NCBI GenBank assembly: GCA_007753675.1
Contig: CP036432.1
Location: 6,884,233 to 6,948,232 of the forward strand
Origin: Stieleria magnilauensis
GTDB taxonomy: Bacteria; Planctomycetota; Planctomycetia; Pirellulales; Pirellulaceae
Reading direction: 5' to 3'
DNA: 64,000 nucleotides
Below, in pieces: positions 16,365 through 24,087 of this stretch (the stretch's first letter is position 1; the number at the start of each line of letters is the position of its first letter). The notes under the pieces are model-generated. The model searched no databases. It saw only the letters and a list, made by a program, of their open reading frames with translations, and was not told where the DNA came from. A program made the translations under genes and the position numbers.

Positions 16365-17345
16365 ATGCAACCTCCGCGGCCAGCGTACAGTGTCAACGCG
16401 TTGACGGATTCGAGTGGGACGATTAAGGAACGTTACGCGTATGATGCGTATGGTGGATTGTCGATCTTCGATGGTAGCGGGACGGGACGCACGTCGACGA
16501 CCGAAGGAAACCGCTACACCTACACCGGTAGGGAGTGGGATGAGGAGTTCGAACTCTACCACTTCCGGGCTCGAATGTATGATCCGGTGTGTGGGCGGTT
16601 TTGCGCGAAGGATCTTCTCGGATATGTTGATGGCCAAAATGCCTACGCGAATTATTTCTCAATCTTACGCGTTGACCCAACTGGTCTCACTTCGCAAGAT
16701 CTGGTTGGAATTGACAAGCAAGGGAACTTCATTTGGAAACGAACTCCCGAAAACACGTGCTACATCCGGACTGCAACTGGTGAAGTGGACGTTCGCTGCC
16801 CGATTACTCCTCCTTCCCATCCGAACAAGTTTGACTACTTGGACGGACTTCGCGGGATCTACAATGGGATTTCGAAGTTGCAAGCTGCATGCAAGAGCTG
16901 TCAATGCGAGTGCACCGAGGCGGAATGCCGCACGGATCCGATTTTACTTGTGAAGGCGTGGCTGTCAGCTTGGCAAGCAAACTTCAGCAGTGCACCGGAC
17001 AGAAATCCCATTAGAGTTGGTGGCTGGTACTGCTACGACTGGGCACAGATATTCGAGTCCGCCTTTGATCGAGTTGGTTCAAAGTGTTTTTCAAAGGAGT
17101 TGCGGGCAAGTTCACATGGCAAGCCGCCCAAAGTCTACATTCATGTTTGGCTCACTGTCACAGTAGGATCGACCAGTGCTTCCAATTGCCAAGTATCGCT
17201 TGATAACGGGTTTGGGCTTATCGAAATGACATATTCGGGTGGGCATCCAATTGCGCATCCATTTGATCCCGAAAAAGAACTTTACTGGAGCACTTGCGAT
17301 GAAGACCGGGTCTTACCGTTCCCTGTATGGTCAAGCACTTACTAA
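16365..17345 (+). CDS. Orphan Rhs C-terminal core fragment with tip C (papain-like peptidase candidate)
   Basis: The open frame starts at an ATG without a ribosome site and enters the Rhs core at once (NALTDSSGTIKERYAYDAYG, YHFRARMYD, GRFCAKDLLGY, VDPTGL). The core is clearly diverged at DNA level from units A and B. The tip of about 230 residues contains C223 at the start of a helix (GGWYCYDWAQIF), H260 in a strand (VYIHVWLTV) and D280-N281 (SLDNGFG), a Cys-His-Asp/Asn order and spacing seen in papain-like and NlpC-like peptidase folds. I infer a cysteine peptidase or amidase toxin. The gene overlaps its candidate immunity gene by 47 bases. Confidence 0.68.
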   Translation: MQPPRPAYSVNALTDSSGTIKERYAYDAYGGLSIFDGSGTGRTSTTEGNRYTYTGREWDEEFELYHFRARMYDPVCGRFCAKDLLGYVDGQNAYANYFSILRVDPTGLTSQDLVGIDKQGNFIWKRTPENTCYIRTATGEVDVRCPITPPSHPNKFDYLDGLRGIYNGISKLQAACKSCQCECTEAECRTDPILLVKAWLSAWQANFSSAPDRNPIRVGGWYCYDWAQIFESAFDRVGSKCFSKELRASSHGKPPKVYIHVWLTVTVGSTSASNCQVSLDNGFGLIEMTYSGGHPIAHPFDPEKELYWSTCDEDRVLPFPVWSSTY

Positions 17346-17922
17346 AGTCATCGCATGTCTAACCACTACTATTCTGGCCGTACCGCCGCATGCACATGCA
17401 GAGACTCAAACTGTCGTTAAATCGCAAAAACTCGTGGTTTGCGTCTCTGCAAAATTTGGCGATGGAATTCGTACGGAAACGCTATTGATATCGCAACGCG
17501 GTAACGAAACTCGGTGGTCGGCAATTCTCGGCGAAGGGCGATTACGCCAGGAGTTGAGCGGAACAACGCAGTTCGGAGAGAGTGATTTTCGGGATTACCT
17601 TAAGAGTTTGAGGGCCGACCTAGAACAGCGCAGCGGTTTGGGAGGAAGGCTGCATCGAGACGACATCGTCTTTGTTTTTTCAGCAATCGAAGGAGACAGT
17701 ATGGCTTGGACACTGCCTCTCAGGCTCTCGAACCTAGCAGGTGGCCTCAAATCGAGTAAGAAGATCCAGGGATTGCTGCACTTGATCCATAAAGCAAAGG
17801 GCAATAGAATTGGATATGTGAATCACTATCTTTTATCAGATTCTCCTACAGGGGCCCAAGCAACTGGTTTTGCACCCGAACGTAGGGAGAAAAAGGAGGA
17901 GACGCTGAGGTCAAAAAACTAG
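17299..17922 (+). CDS. Candidate immunity protein C, exported
   Basis: This 207-residue protein overlaps the end of tip C. It starts MKTGSYRSLYG and has a hydrophobic signal segment ending in AHAHA-like residues (VPPHAHAETQ, cleavage near residue 34), so it should be periplasmic. The mature part is about 170 residues of unknown family. An exported immunity partner fits a toxin that attacks periplasmic targets such as peptidoglycan or envelope proteins. GGAG at 17287-17290 precedes ATG 17299. The next unit-start element begins 100 bases after the stop. Confidence 0.58.
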   Translation: MKTGSYRSLYGQALTKVIACLTTTILAVPPHAHAETQTVVKSQKLVVCVSAKFGDGIRTETLLISQRGNETRWSAILGEGRLRQELSGTTQFGESDFRDYLKSLRADLEQRSGLGGRLHRDDIVFVFSAIEGDSMAWTLPLRLSNLAGGLKSSKKIQGLLHLIHKAKGNRIGYVNHYLLSDSPTGAQATGFAPERREKKEETLRSKN

Positions 17923-18021
17923 GGCCAGCTTTTTGATCGGCAACTCGCGAGATATGAGGAAGAGAAAAAGGGGAAGAGTTTTTTAATGCGAAGCCAGCAC
18001 CCACAGACGGTGACCAAATGA

Positions 18022-18064
18022 GGCGGACGATTGATGTGAACGCAGGACCGAGCCGACTTCCGCC
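18022..18064 (+). repeat. Unit-start element D
   Basis: GGCGGA (18022-18027) and TCCGCC (18059-18064) are separated by the same 31 bases as in the other copies, with about four interior changes from the 1597 copy. It begins the remnant unit D, which is then broken by the ISAs1-family element. Confidence 0.7.
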
Positions 18065-18140
18065 GCAACGCTTGGCCATCTTCCTTTACCGATTGGACGA
18101 CACCGCACATCTCGGGCATGAAAGAACGCCGTTAGGCACG

Positions 18141-19427
18141 CACGACGATCGCACCAAAATCTGGTTTCAGTATTCGTCGAAGCCTTGCCTCAGTGAACCC
18201 CTCTGCCAATAAATTCAGCCAGACTGGTTTTTCACTGCCCTGTTATGGAGATGGCAATGGCTTCCCAAATCGATGTGTTTCACGAGTGTTTTGATCAGGT
18301 CGGCGACCCGCGAGTCGCAGGCCGGACAATCCATCCACTTAACTCGATTCTGTTTTTGGTTGTCTCGGCGGTCATCGCAGGCGCGGACGGACCTGATGAG
18401 ATCGAAAGCTTCGGTGGTGAGAAACTGGATTGGCTATCCAAATTCGCCGACTTTGATGCCGGCATTCCGTCTCACGATACCATCACGCGAGTGTTGTCCC
18501 TGATCAAACCAGCCGAGTTTCAGAAGGCGCTGCTTCAATGGCACGCTCATCTCTGCGAGATTAATTGGGATCACGCCAGCAAGGACGACAATCGTCCCGT
18601 TCACGTTGCGATCGATGGCAAGACGGTGCGCGGATCCTATACCGATGCGGAGAAATCTGATGCGATTCATATCGTCAGTGCCTGGGCGACCGCAAATGGT
18701 GTCACGCTTGGGCAAACCGAGGTCGACTCAAAGTCCAACGAAATCACGGCAATTCCCGAATTGCTCGATCTAATCGACTTACGCAATTCGATCGTGACGC
18801 TCGATGCCATGGGATGCCAAAAGTCGATTGCTGAAAAGATCGTCGAGGGAGGTGGCGACTATCTGTTCGCTGTCAAAGACAACCATCCCAAGCTCTGTGC
18901 TGCCATCGCCGATCACTTTGAGATGGCCCATAACGATGGGCTCACAGCCCACGGTGTTCGGGCAATGACGACCACAGGAAAGCAGGCCGCGCGTGAAGAG
19001 GAACGCTTCTATGCGACCTGCCCAATTCCAAAAGCACTTCGCGAACTGACCGACCAGTGGAAAGGAGCAAAAAGTATCTGCCAAGCGAATACTTGCACGA
19101 CTCGTGGTGACCGGCAATCAAGCGATGTTCGCTACTACATTTCGAGCCGACCGGCGCGGGTGCATGAATTCTCAAATTGTGCTCGTAGCCATTGGAGTAT
19201 AGAGAGCATGCACTGGGTCCTCGATGTCGTGTTTCATGAGGACTCCAGTCGGCTCCGAACCAAGAACGCGACATCGAACATGAGCTTTGCTCGTCGGTTT
19301 GTGACGACGCTTCTCAAGCGAGACACTCGGAAGAAGAGCCTCAGGCGGAAGCGAAAAATCGCTGGCTGGAACAGCGAATTCCTCGAGAAACTCCTGTTTG
19401 CAGCCTAATTTTGGTGCGATCGTCGTG
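18141..19427 (+). mobile_element. ISAs1-family insertion sequence (H-repeat type), complete (1287 bp)
   Basis: Perfect 20-bp inverted repeats CACGACGATCGCACCAAAAT at 18141-18160 and its complement at 19408-19427 are flanked by a 10-bp target duplication GTTAGGCACG (18131-18140 and 19428-19437). Such long duplications are typical of ISAs1. It is inserted in the conserved block of unit D, whose uninterrupted form is seen in units A-C. In enterobacteria the same family (H-repeat) is a well-known companion of Rhs loci. Confidence 0.93.
18245..19408 (+). CDS. ISAs1-family transposase
   Basis: This protein of about 387 residues has the ISAs1 layout: N-terminal DDE_Tnp_1-associated region (DPRVAGRTIHPL), then catalytic residues in AIDGKTVRGS (D), TLDAMGCQKS (D) and WSIESMHWVLDVVFHED (E). 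It appears full length and intact. ATG 18257 after GGAG is a plausible alternative start. The TAA stop overlaps the right inverted repeat, as often in compact IS. It is related to the H-repeat-associated proteins of Rhs elements. Confidence 0.93.
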   Translation: MEMAMASQIDVFHECFDQVGDPRVAGRTIHPLNSILFLVVSAVIAGADGPDEIESFGGEKLDWLSKFADFDAGIPSHDTITRVLSLIKPAEFQKALLQWHAHLCEINWDHASKDDNRPVHVAIDGKTVRGSYTDAEKSDAIHIVSAWATANGVTLGQTEVDSKSNEITAIPELLDLIDLRNSIVTLDAMGCQKSIAEKIVEGGGDYLFAVKDNHPKLCAAIADHFEMAHNDGLTAHGVRAMTTTGKQAAREEERFYATCPIPKALRELTDQWKGAKSICQANTCTTRGDRQSSDVRYYISSRPARVHEFSNCARSHWSIESMHWVLDVVFHEDSSRLRTKNATSNMSFARRFVTTLLKRDTRKKSLRRKRKIAGWNSEFLEKLLFAA

Positions 19428-19890
19428 GTTAGGCACGGCGGGTAGGATGCCCGTCGACTGACACCCGTCGGGGACAGGATGTCCGTCGGAGAACGATGGC
19501 AGGGAGCGGGAAGCAAGAGAGGGAGACACGGAGAGGGGGAGACAAGGAGAGTGGGAGTGATGATGGCGGTGGAGTAATCGAGCGGGCCATCGTTCGGCGA
19601 CCGGAGTGTGGGAGGGATCGTCCGAGCGGAGCCGGCGGCCCGCGGAGGTGATTGCAAGTGACCGAAGGATGAGAATAGCGCCGAGCGCGAGCGAGCAGCA
19701 CCGACGCCGAGGGCGGAGCCCGATCAGAACAGTGCGAGGCGGGATGCCGAGCTCATTATCTAGAAGGGCGTAAGTGACCGCGACGAGCGACAGCGACGTA
19801 AGCCGGGAACGAGCCACTCGGCAAACCATCAACCGACAGCTTGTCTGTTCGGCCAAAGCCCTTTGCGAATCACCGGCAGTCACGGGCATG
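19428..19890 (+). repeat. Remnant of the conserved non-coding block (unit D)
   Basis: This continues the block begun at 18065-18140 on the other side of the ISAs1 element and aligns with 1750-2185 of unit A with scattered changes. Similarity ends near 19890, and no ATPase, recombinase or Rhs fragment follows. It marks the right edge of the array. The 170 bases after it hold nothing recognisable. Confidence 0.7.
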
Positions 19891-20063
19891 GTGTCCGAAC
19901 CGTTGGTGTGCAGCCTTCAGGCGCTCTTCCACGACGCCTTCGGCGCTCGAACAGCTGAACAAGGATCGGCTGAAGCCTAGACACCAACGGCTCGTACTCG
20001 CCGGTCGCCCCAGCGAGCAAGCCGAACCTGGGCAGGTAGAACGGTTGCCCTCACTTCATTTGA

Positions 20064-20201
20064 TTATTCCGGATCGAGGCGTTCGGCTTCACCCGAATCG
20101 GCGAACAGCCGATGCTTGCGTAGCCTGACTTCGATGAATTTGGCCAACATCGAACACGAGACGGCGATCAGCGACGGTATCAATGCGTCTTCCCAGGTCA
20201 T
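20064..20201 (-). CDS. Small hypothetical membrane protein
   Basis: This reads as a 45-residue protein (MTWEDALIPSLIAVSC...) with a short hydrophobic stretch at residues 7-22 followed by a basic stretch (EVRLRKHRLF). AAGGGA lies 8 bases before the start on the minus strand, which favours ATG at 20201 over longer versions. It could be a small inner-membrane protein, or a chance frame at the edge of the array. No family was recognised. Confidence 0.35.
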   Translation of the reverse strand: MTWEDALIPSLIAVSCSMLAKFIEVRLRKHRLFADSGEAERLDPE

Positions 20202-20638
20202 GTTAATCGTCCCTTGAGTGAAAATCGGATCCAGCGAAAGCCTAGGTCGACGGATGCTCCACACCGCTCACCAGACGTCTGATGTCGCCCAGTCCTCGTG
20301 AGATGCGTGCAGTCCAGGTGGACTTTGCAGGCTGTACGCCTTCGGTCGACCGATCGATCGCTGTCGCCGCAGAGGTCAACGGCGAATGCCGGGCGATCCT
20401 GCCGAGACAGGGGGCGACCGCGCTGCCAAAGCGTGTCGCGGGGATCGGGATGGTGTATAAAGATGAGACGCGGGTGTGATCGAGTCGATCGCGCGCAGCG
20501 CGGCGCATCAAACTGCCCGACGGTGCAAATGCATTGCCAACAGTTGAATTGCTGCATCAAGCATTCTGGTGGCGCGATTGTTGCAGGCAAGCGGTGTTCC
20601 AAAAGCGAACGAAGTTCCCTCACGCAAGGGGCCATCCG
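20202..20638. other. Intergenic region before the HINT protein gene
   Basis: About 440 bases without a credible gene. Several open frames exist on both strands, but none has a good start signal and protein-like composition. It must hold the promoter of the gene starting at 20639, which I could not place. Confidence 0.4.
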
Positions 20639-22432
20639 ATGGACCGCAGACGTTGCCATTCTCTCTTCCAGGCGTCGTGTCTTCTGACCGCCTTTCCACT
20701 GGCCCTGGCGCTCTGTGCCTCAAGCCGTCTGTTCGCGGGGGACGGTGAACCGGATTCCGGCTCGCTGGTTCAGCAAGCCTTGCGGGCCGAGCTGGATGGC
20801 GACTCCGAAAAACGCGAGATGTATCTGACCAGCGCGATCAGGCAGAATCCCAACGATTCGGCGGCCCGATCGATGTCTGGGTTTCTCAAACAGGATGATC
20901 GATGGATGCCAGTCCAGCGGTCGGCGTCACTCAATGCATCAAACGATGTTCTTTCCCAATACAGTTTCCTGAGGGATCGATACGCCGGAACACTGGCCGG
21001 AGAGATTGCGCTCGCGCGTTGGTGTCGAATCAACGAGATGGAAGATCGCGAGCAATTGCACTGGAGGAACGTCATTGCAAGCGATCCTAATCATGACGAA
21101 GCACGGAAACGACTCAAACTGCGGGAATTCCGCGGCCAGCTGATGACCAAGGAAGAAGTGGACGCCTACAAGCAGTCGTTGATCGATGACAAGCGGGCAC
21201 TTCGCAAATGGGAACCCACGCTCAATCGATTGCGGCGAGAACTGGAATCGACTCCATCGGCCCAAGAATCGGATGCCTGGAAGCATTTAGCCGCGATCGA
21301 TGATCCCGAGGCCGTTGCTGCCATGGAAAAACTGGTGCGGCGCGTTGACACGAATTTGCAAATTCATCTGGTCGACACGATCGGCAGCATCCAAGCGCAA
21401 GACTCCGCCGACGCGCTGGTTCGACTTTCACTGAACTTGAGTGACACCGACGCACGAGAAGCCGCGGCACGAAAGTTGGCCGAACATCCGGTCCATGCTT
21501 ATGCGCCACAATATCTGGATCAATTGGAGTCACCCATTCAAGCCGTGTCCAGCCTCAACGCGATCGGATACACGGTCATCAGCCATACGCGGTTGCGACA
21601 AGAGCGTCCCGACGACGCGATCAACCTGTTCCAATCGACCAACGCGGGCTTGACCGTCCAAGACCCCCGATTCCGTGCCACCCCCGCCTATCGGCAAATT
21701 GTTGCCCGTGAAGTTTCCTTGCATCGCCGCAAGATTGCCGAAACCGAGCGAGCCGTGGCGCAAAAGAATGCTCAGACCGAGCAGCTCAATGGTCGAATCT
21801 TCAACGCCCTACGCATCGCAACGGGCGAAGAGATGGGCGATGTTCCGAGCCTGTGGTGGGATTGGTGGAAGCACTACAACGAATACCTGGTCCCCGATTA
21901 CAAACGGGAGTACTACTTTACCAACACGGACTATCGTCGGCGTACCATTCGCGCGCCGCAAGCGCGTCGCTGTGAGTGTTTTCCGGCAGGCACGTTGGTT
22001 CACACCGAGACAGGCAAACGGCCCATCGAAGGGATTCGGCCGGGCGACAAGGTGCTTTCCCAGGATCTGACGACGGGTGAGCTGTCGTATCGGCTAGTGC
22101 TTCAAACAAGCATTCGACCGCCGAGCGACACGATGCAGATCGCGGTCGGTGGCGAGTTGATCACCGCAACGGTCGGCCATCCGTTCTGGGTCGTCGGGCG
22201 AGGATGGACGATGGCGAAGGAACTGAATCCAGGCGATCGACTCCGCGAGATTCACCGGTCCACTCCGATCGACGTGACCGAAGGAGGTGTGGACAGCGAA
22301 GCCTACAATCTGATGGTCGACCAGACGCATTCGTATTTTGTCGGAGACGCAGGCTTTCTCGTCCACGACAACATCATTCGCGAAGCATCGAGATCCCCGC
22401 TGCCCGGCTGGAATCCGAACGATGAAATCTGA
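20639..22432 (+). CDS. Exported protein with C-terminal HINT domain, no toxin tip
   Basis: A 597-residue protein. ATG 20639 gives a signal peptide (SLFQASCLLTAFPLALAL... cut after about residue 33). Residues about 40-430 are helical with TPR- or HEAT-like repeats. Residues 447-578 are a HINT (hedgehog/intein) domain of the polymorphic-toxin type: Cys447 in CFPAGTLV, the block-B TVGHPFWV His near 514, and the end motif LVHDN (574-578). Such domains cut themselves to release a C-terminal toxin, but here only 19 residues follow. It may be a truncated toxin, a delivery protein, or act through HINT alone. Its position beside an Rhs-tip array supports a toxin link. Confidence 0.85.
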   Translation: MDRRRCHSLFQASCLLTAFPLALALCASSRLFAGDGEPDSGSLVQQALRAELDGDSEKREMYLTSAIRQNPNDSAARSMSGFLKQDDRWMPVQRSASLNASNDVLSQYSFLRDRYAGTLAGEIALARWCRINEMEDREQLHWRNVIASDPNHDEARKRLKLREFRGQLMTKEEVDAYKQSLIDDKRALRKWEPTLNRLRRELESTPSAQESDAWKHLAAIDDPEAVAAMEKLVRRVDTNLQIHLVDTIGSIQAQDSADALVRLSLNLSDTDAREAAARKLAEHPVHAYAPQYLDQLESPIQAVSSLNAIGYTVISHTRLRQERPDDAINLFQSTNAGLTVQDPRFRATPAYRQIVAREVSLHRRKIAETERAVAQKNAQTEQLNGRIFNALRIATGEEMGDVPSLWWDWWKHYNEYLVPDYKREYYFTNTDYRRRTIRAPQARRCECFPAGTLVHTETGKRPIEGIRPGDKVLSQDLTTGELSYRLVLQTSIRPPSDTMQIAVGGELITATVGHPFWVVGRGWTMAKELNPGDRLREIHRSTPIDVTEGGVDSEAYNLMVDQTHSYFVGDAGFLVHDNIIREASRSPLPGWNPNDEI

Positions 22433-22458
22433 CGTCAACGATGCGATGGCAAAACGAC

Positions 22459-22611
22459 GGGACGGCAGAATCGTGGGATGGCAGAATCGTGGGTTGGCAG
22501 AATCGTGGGTTGGCAGAATCGTGGGTTGGCAGAATGATGGGTTGGCAGAATGATGGGTTGGCAGAATGATGGGTTGGCAGAATGATGGGTTGGCAGAATG
22601 ATGGGTTGGCA
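22459..22611 (+). repeat. 16-bp tandem repeat array (about 9 copies)
   Basis: Units of the form GGCAGAATCGTGGGTT, later GGCAGAATGATGGGTT, repeat head to tail with a clean switch from the C-type to the G-type variant part-way. There are no spacers, so this is a minisatellite and not a CRISPR. It starts about 25 bases after the HINT protein stop. Confidence 0.9.
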
Positions 22612-22649
22612 ACCGGAACACCGCAGGCCCCATTTCGATCTATCACCCC

Positions 22650-22735
22650 CATCTCCTTGTCTCCCCATCTCCTTGTCTCCCCATCTCCTTGTCTCCCCAT
22701 CTCCTTGTCTCCCCATCTCCTTGTCTCCCCATCCT
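22650..22735 (+). repeat. Second 16-bp tandem repeat array (about 5 copies)
   Basis: The unit ATCTCCTTGTCTCCCC repeats perfectly about five times. Its complement GGGGAGACAAGGAGAT nearly equals the motif found once in each conserved block of the Rhs array (1850-1865, 7925-7943, 14050-14066, 19540-19555). The two neighbouring arrays share the unit length but not the sequence. Confidence 0.9.
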
Positions 22736-22826
22736 GCCACTTCAAATCATACTGTCGCTCCACCATCGAGAACCCTTTCTCCGTCCGTCGCTCGGCGGTA
22801 TCGGGCTCAAATCGACAAGTCGCAAT

Positions 22827-24056
22827 TTACTTCAACAGTTTGTCGCCTCCGCTGCGTTTCATCAGTTCGATCAACTGTAGCTCATCGACTTCGATGCCCA
22901 GACCGGGGCCGGTCGGGACGTGGGCTTGATCCTTTTCGATTCGCAGCGGCACCTTGAGCACGCTGGCGGTGAGGAACTGGTCCCCGTTGAGTGCGGCGGG
23001 CTTGTTTAAGCCGTAGGCTCCGTACAGTCCCAAAGTTGCCGCCAGCGAGATGTCGGGATCGGTCAACCCGCTGCCCAGCCACATCAAGTCCTGTTGCTGA
23101 CAGAATTCAATTTGTTGCCGCGCCGATTGCAAGCCGCCGCATCGAGACGGTTTCATCGCGACGCCATCGCACATTCCCGCTTTGTAAAACTCGCGTAGAT
23201 CGGTCGGACTGATCACCCCTTCGTCCATCAGAATCGGCAACGCGGCTTGCTGTTTGAGTTTTTGATAACCGCTGATCTGGTTCGGTTTCAGCGGTGCCTC
23301 CAGCACATCGACACCGGCATCGGCCAACTGTGGCGCGGTCGCCAACGCGGTGGCCGGATCGTAGCCTCCATTGGCGTCGGCCCATAGAAAGCCCTCGGGG
23401 GCGTTTTTCCGCACGCGTCGGGCCAGTTGGATGTCAAATTCAGGATCAGGCGCCACTTTGATATTGAAATTGCGATATCCGCGACGACGGCCCTCCTCCA
23501 TCACCCGATCCACCTCGGCCAGTTGCTGCACATTGACGGTCCAGCTGAGCGTGATCGGCCCACCGGTTTCGCGTCCCCACATCTGCGCGAGAGACTGGCC
23601 GCGCACCTTGCCCATCAAGTCATGAAGCGCCAGGTCCACGCCGGCGCGTGTGATCGGCATGCCAGTGGTAAAGCCCGGCGCGATCACGGAGTCCATTGCC
23701 ACCAAGGCGCCGTCGATGTCGTTCGGATCGCGACCGACCAGCGCCGGCGCGTAGTAGTCGCGCAGCACGAGGGTGGCCGTCTCCAGCGTTTCGTAGCTCC
23801 ACTTCGCGATCGGGATACTCTGGCCCCAACCCACCGTTCCGTCGTCAGCGGTGATTTTGACCACGACGGCTGCACGTCCCAGCGAACCGTGCGGCCCGGT
23901 AAAGAACTTGAAGTAGCCGGTCAACGGATAGCGCAAGGGGAACAACTCGATGCGGTCAATCTTCATGTTGGCGGGTTCCTGCCCACGGGCGAATCGGACT
24001 AGCGGGGCAGTCACCGCTGCAACAGCCCCCGCGAATTGGCGTCGATGAAGTTTCAC
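22827..24056 (-). CDS. Enolase-superfamily (mandelate racemase/muconate-lactonizing type) enzyme, Tat-exported
   Basis: The protein (409 residues) has a Tat signal (HRRQFAG, then a hydrophobic stretch). The family's alpha/beta barrel is visible: base Lys200 in NFNIKVAP (the usual first Lys of KxK is Asn), metal ligands D227 (WADANGG), E253 (VLEAPL) and D278/E279 (LMDEG), and the distal Lys302 in MKPSR, which favours the muconate-lactonizing/dipeptide-epimerase branch. It should take a proton from the alpha carbon of a carboxylate; the substrate is unknown. It is the last gene of a three-gene minus-strand operon, 31 bases after the Gfo/Idh/MocA gene. Confidence 0.88.
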   Translation of the reverse strand: MKLHRRQFAGAVAAVTAPLVRFARGQEPANMKIDRIELFPLRYPLTGYFKFFTGPHGSLGRAAVVVKITADDGTVGWGQSIPIAKWSYETLETATLVLRDYYAPALVGRDPNDIDGALVAMDSVIAPGFTTGMPITRAGVDLALHDLMGKVRGQSLAQMWGRETGGPITLSWTVNVQQLAEVDRVMEEGRRRGYRNFNIKVAPDPEFDIQLARRVRKNAPEGFLWADANGGYDPATALATAPQLADAGVDVLEAPLKPNQISGYQKLKQQAALPILMDEGVISPTDLREFYKAGMCDGVAMKPSRCGGLQSARQQIEFCQQQDLMWLGSGLTDPDISLAATLGLYGAYGLNKPAALNGDQFLTASVLKVPLRIEKDQAHVPTGPGLGIEVDELQLIELMKRSGGDKLLK

Positions 24057-24087
24057 AGTTGGTCCTTATCTATCTTGCTCCAGTGCG

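Noticed and set aside
20198..20723. Several open frames between the array and the HINT gene
   Set aside because: Overlapping frames on both strands without start signals; only the 45-residue minus-strand frame at 20064-20201 was kept, at low confidence.
22459..22735. CRISPR array
   Set aside because: The 16-bp units are contiguous with no spacers and there are no cas genes.
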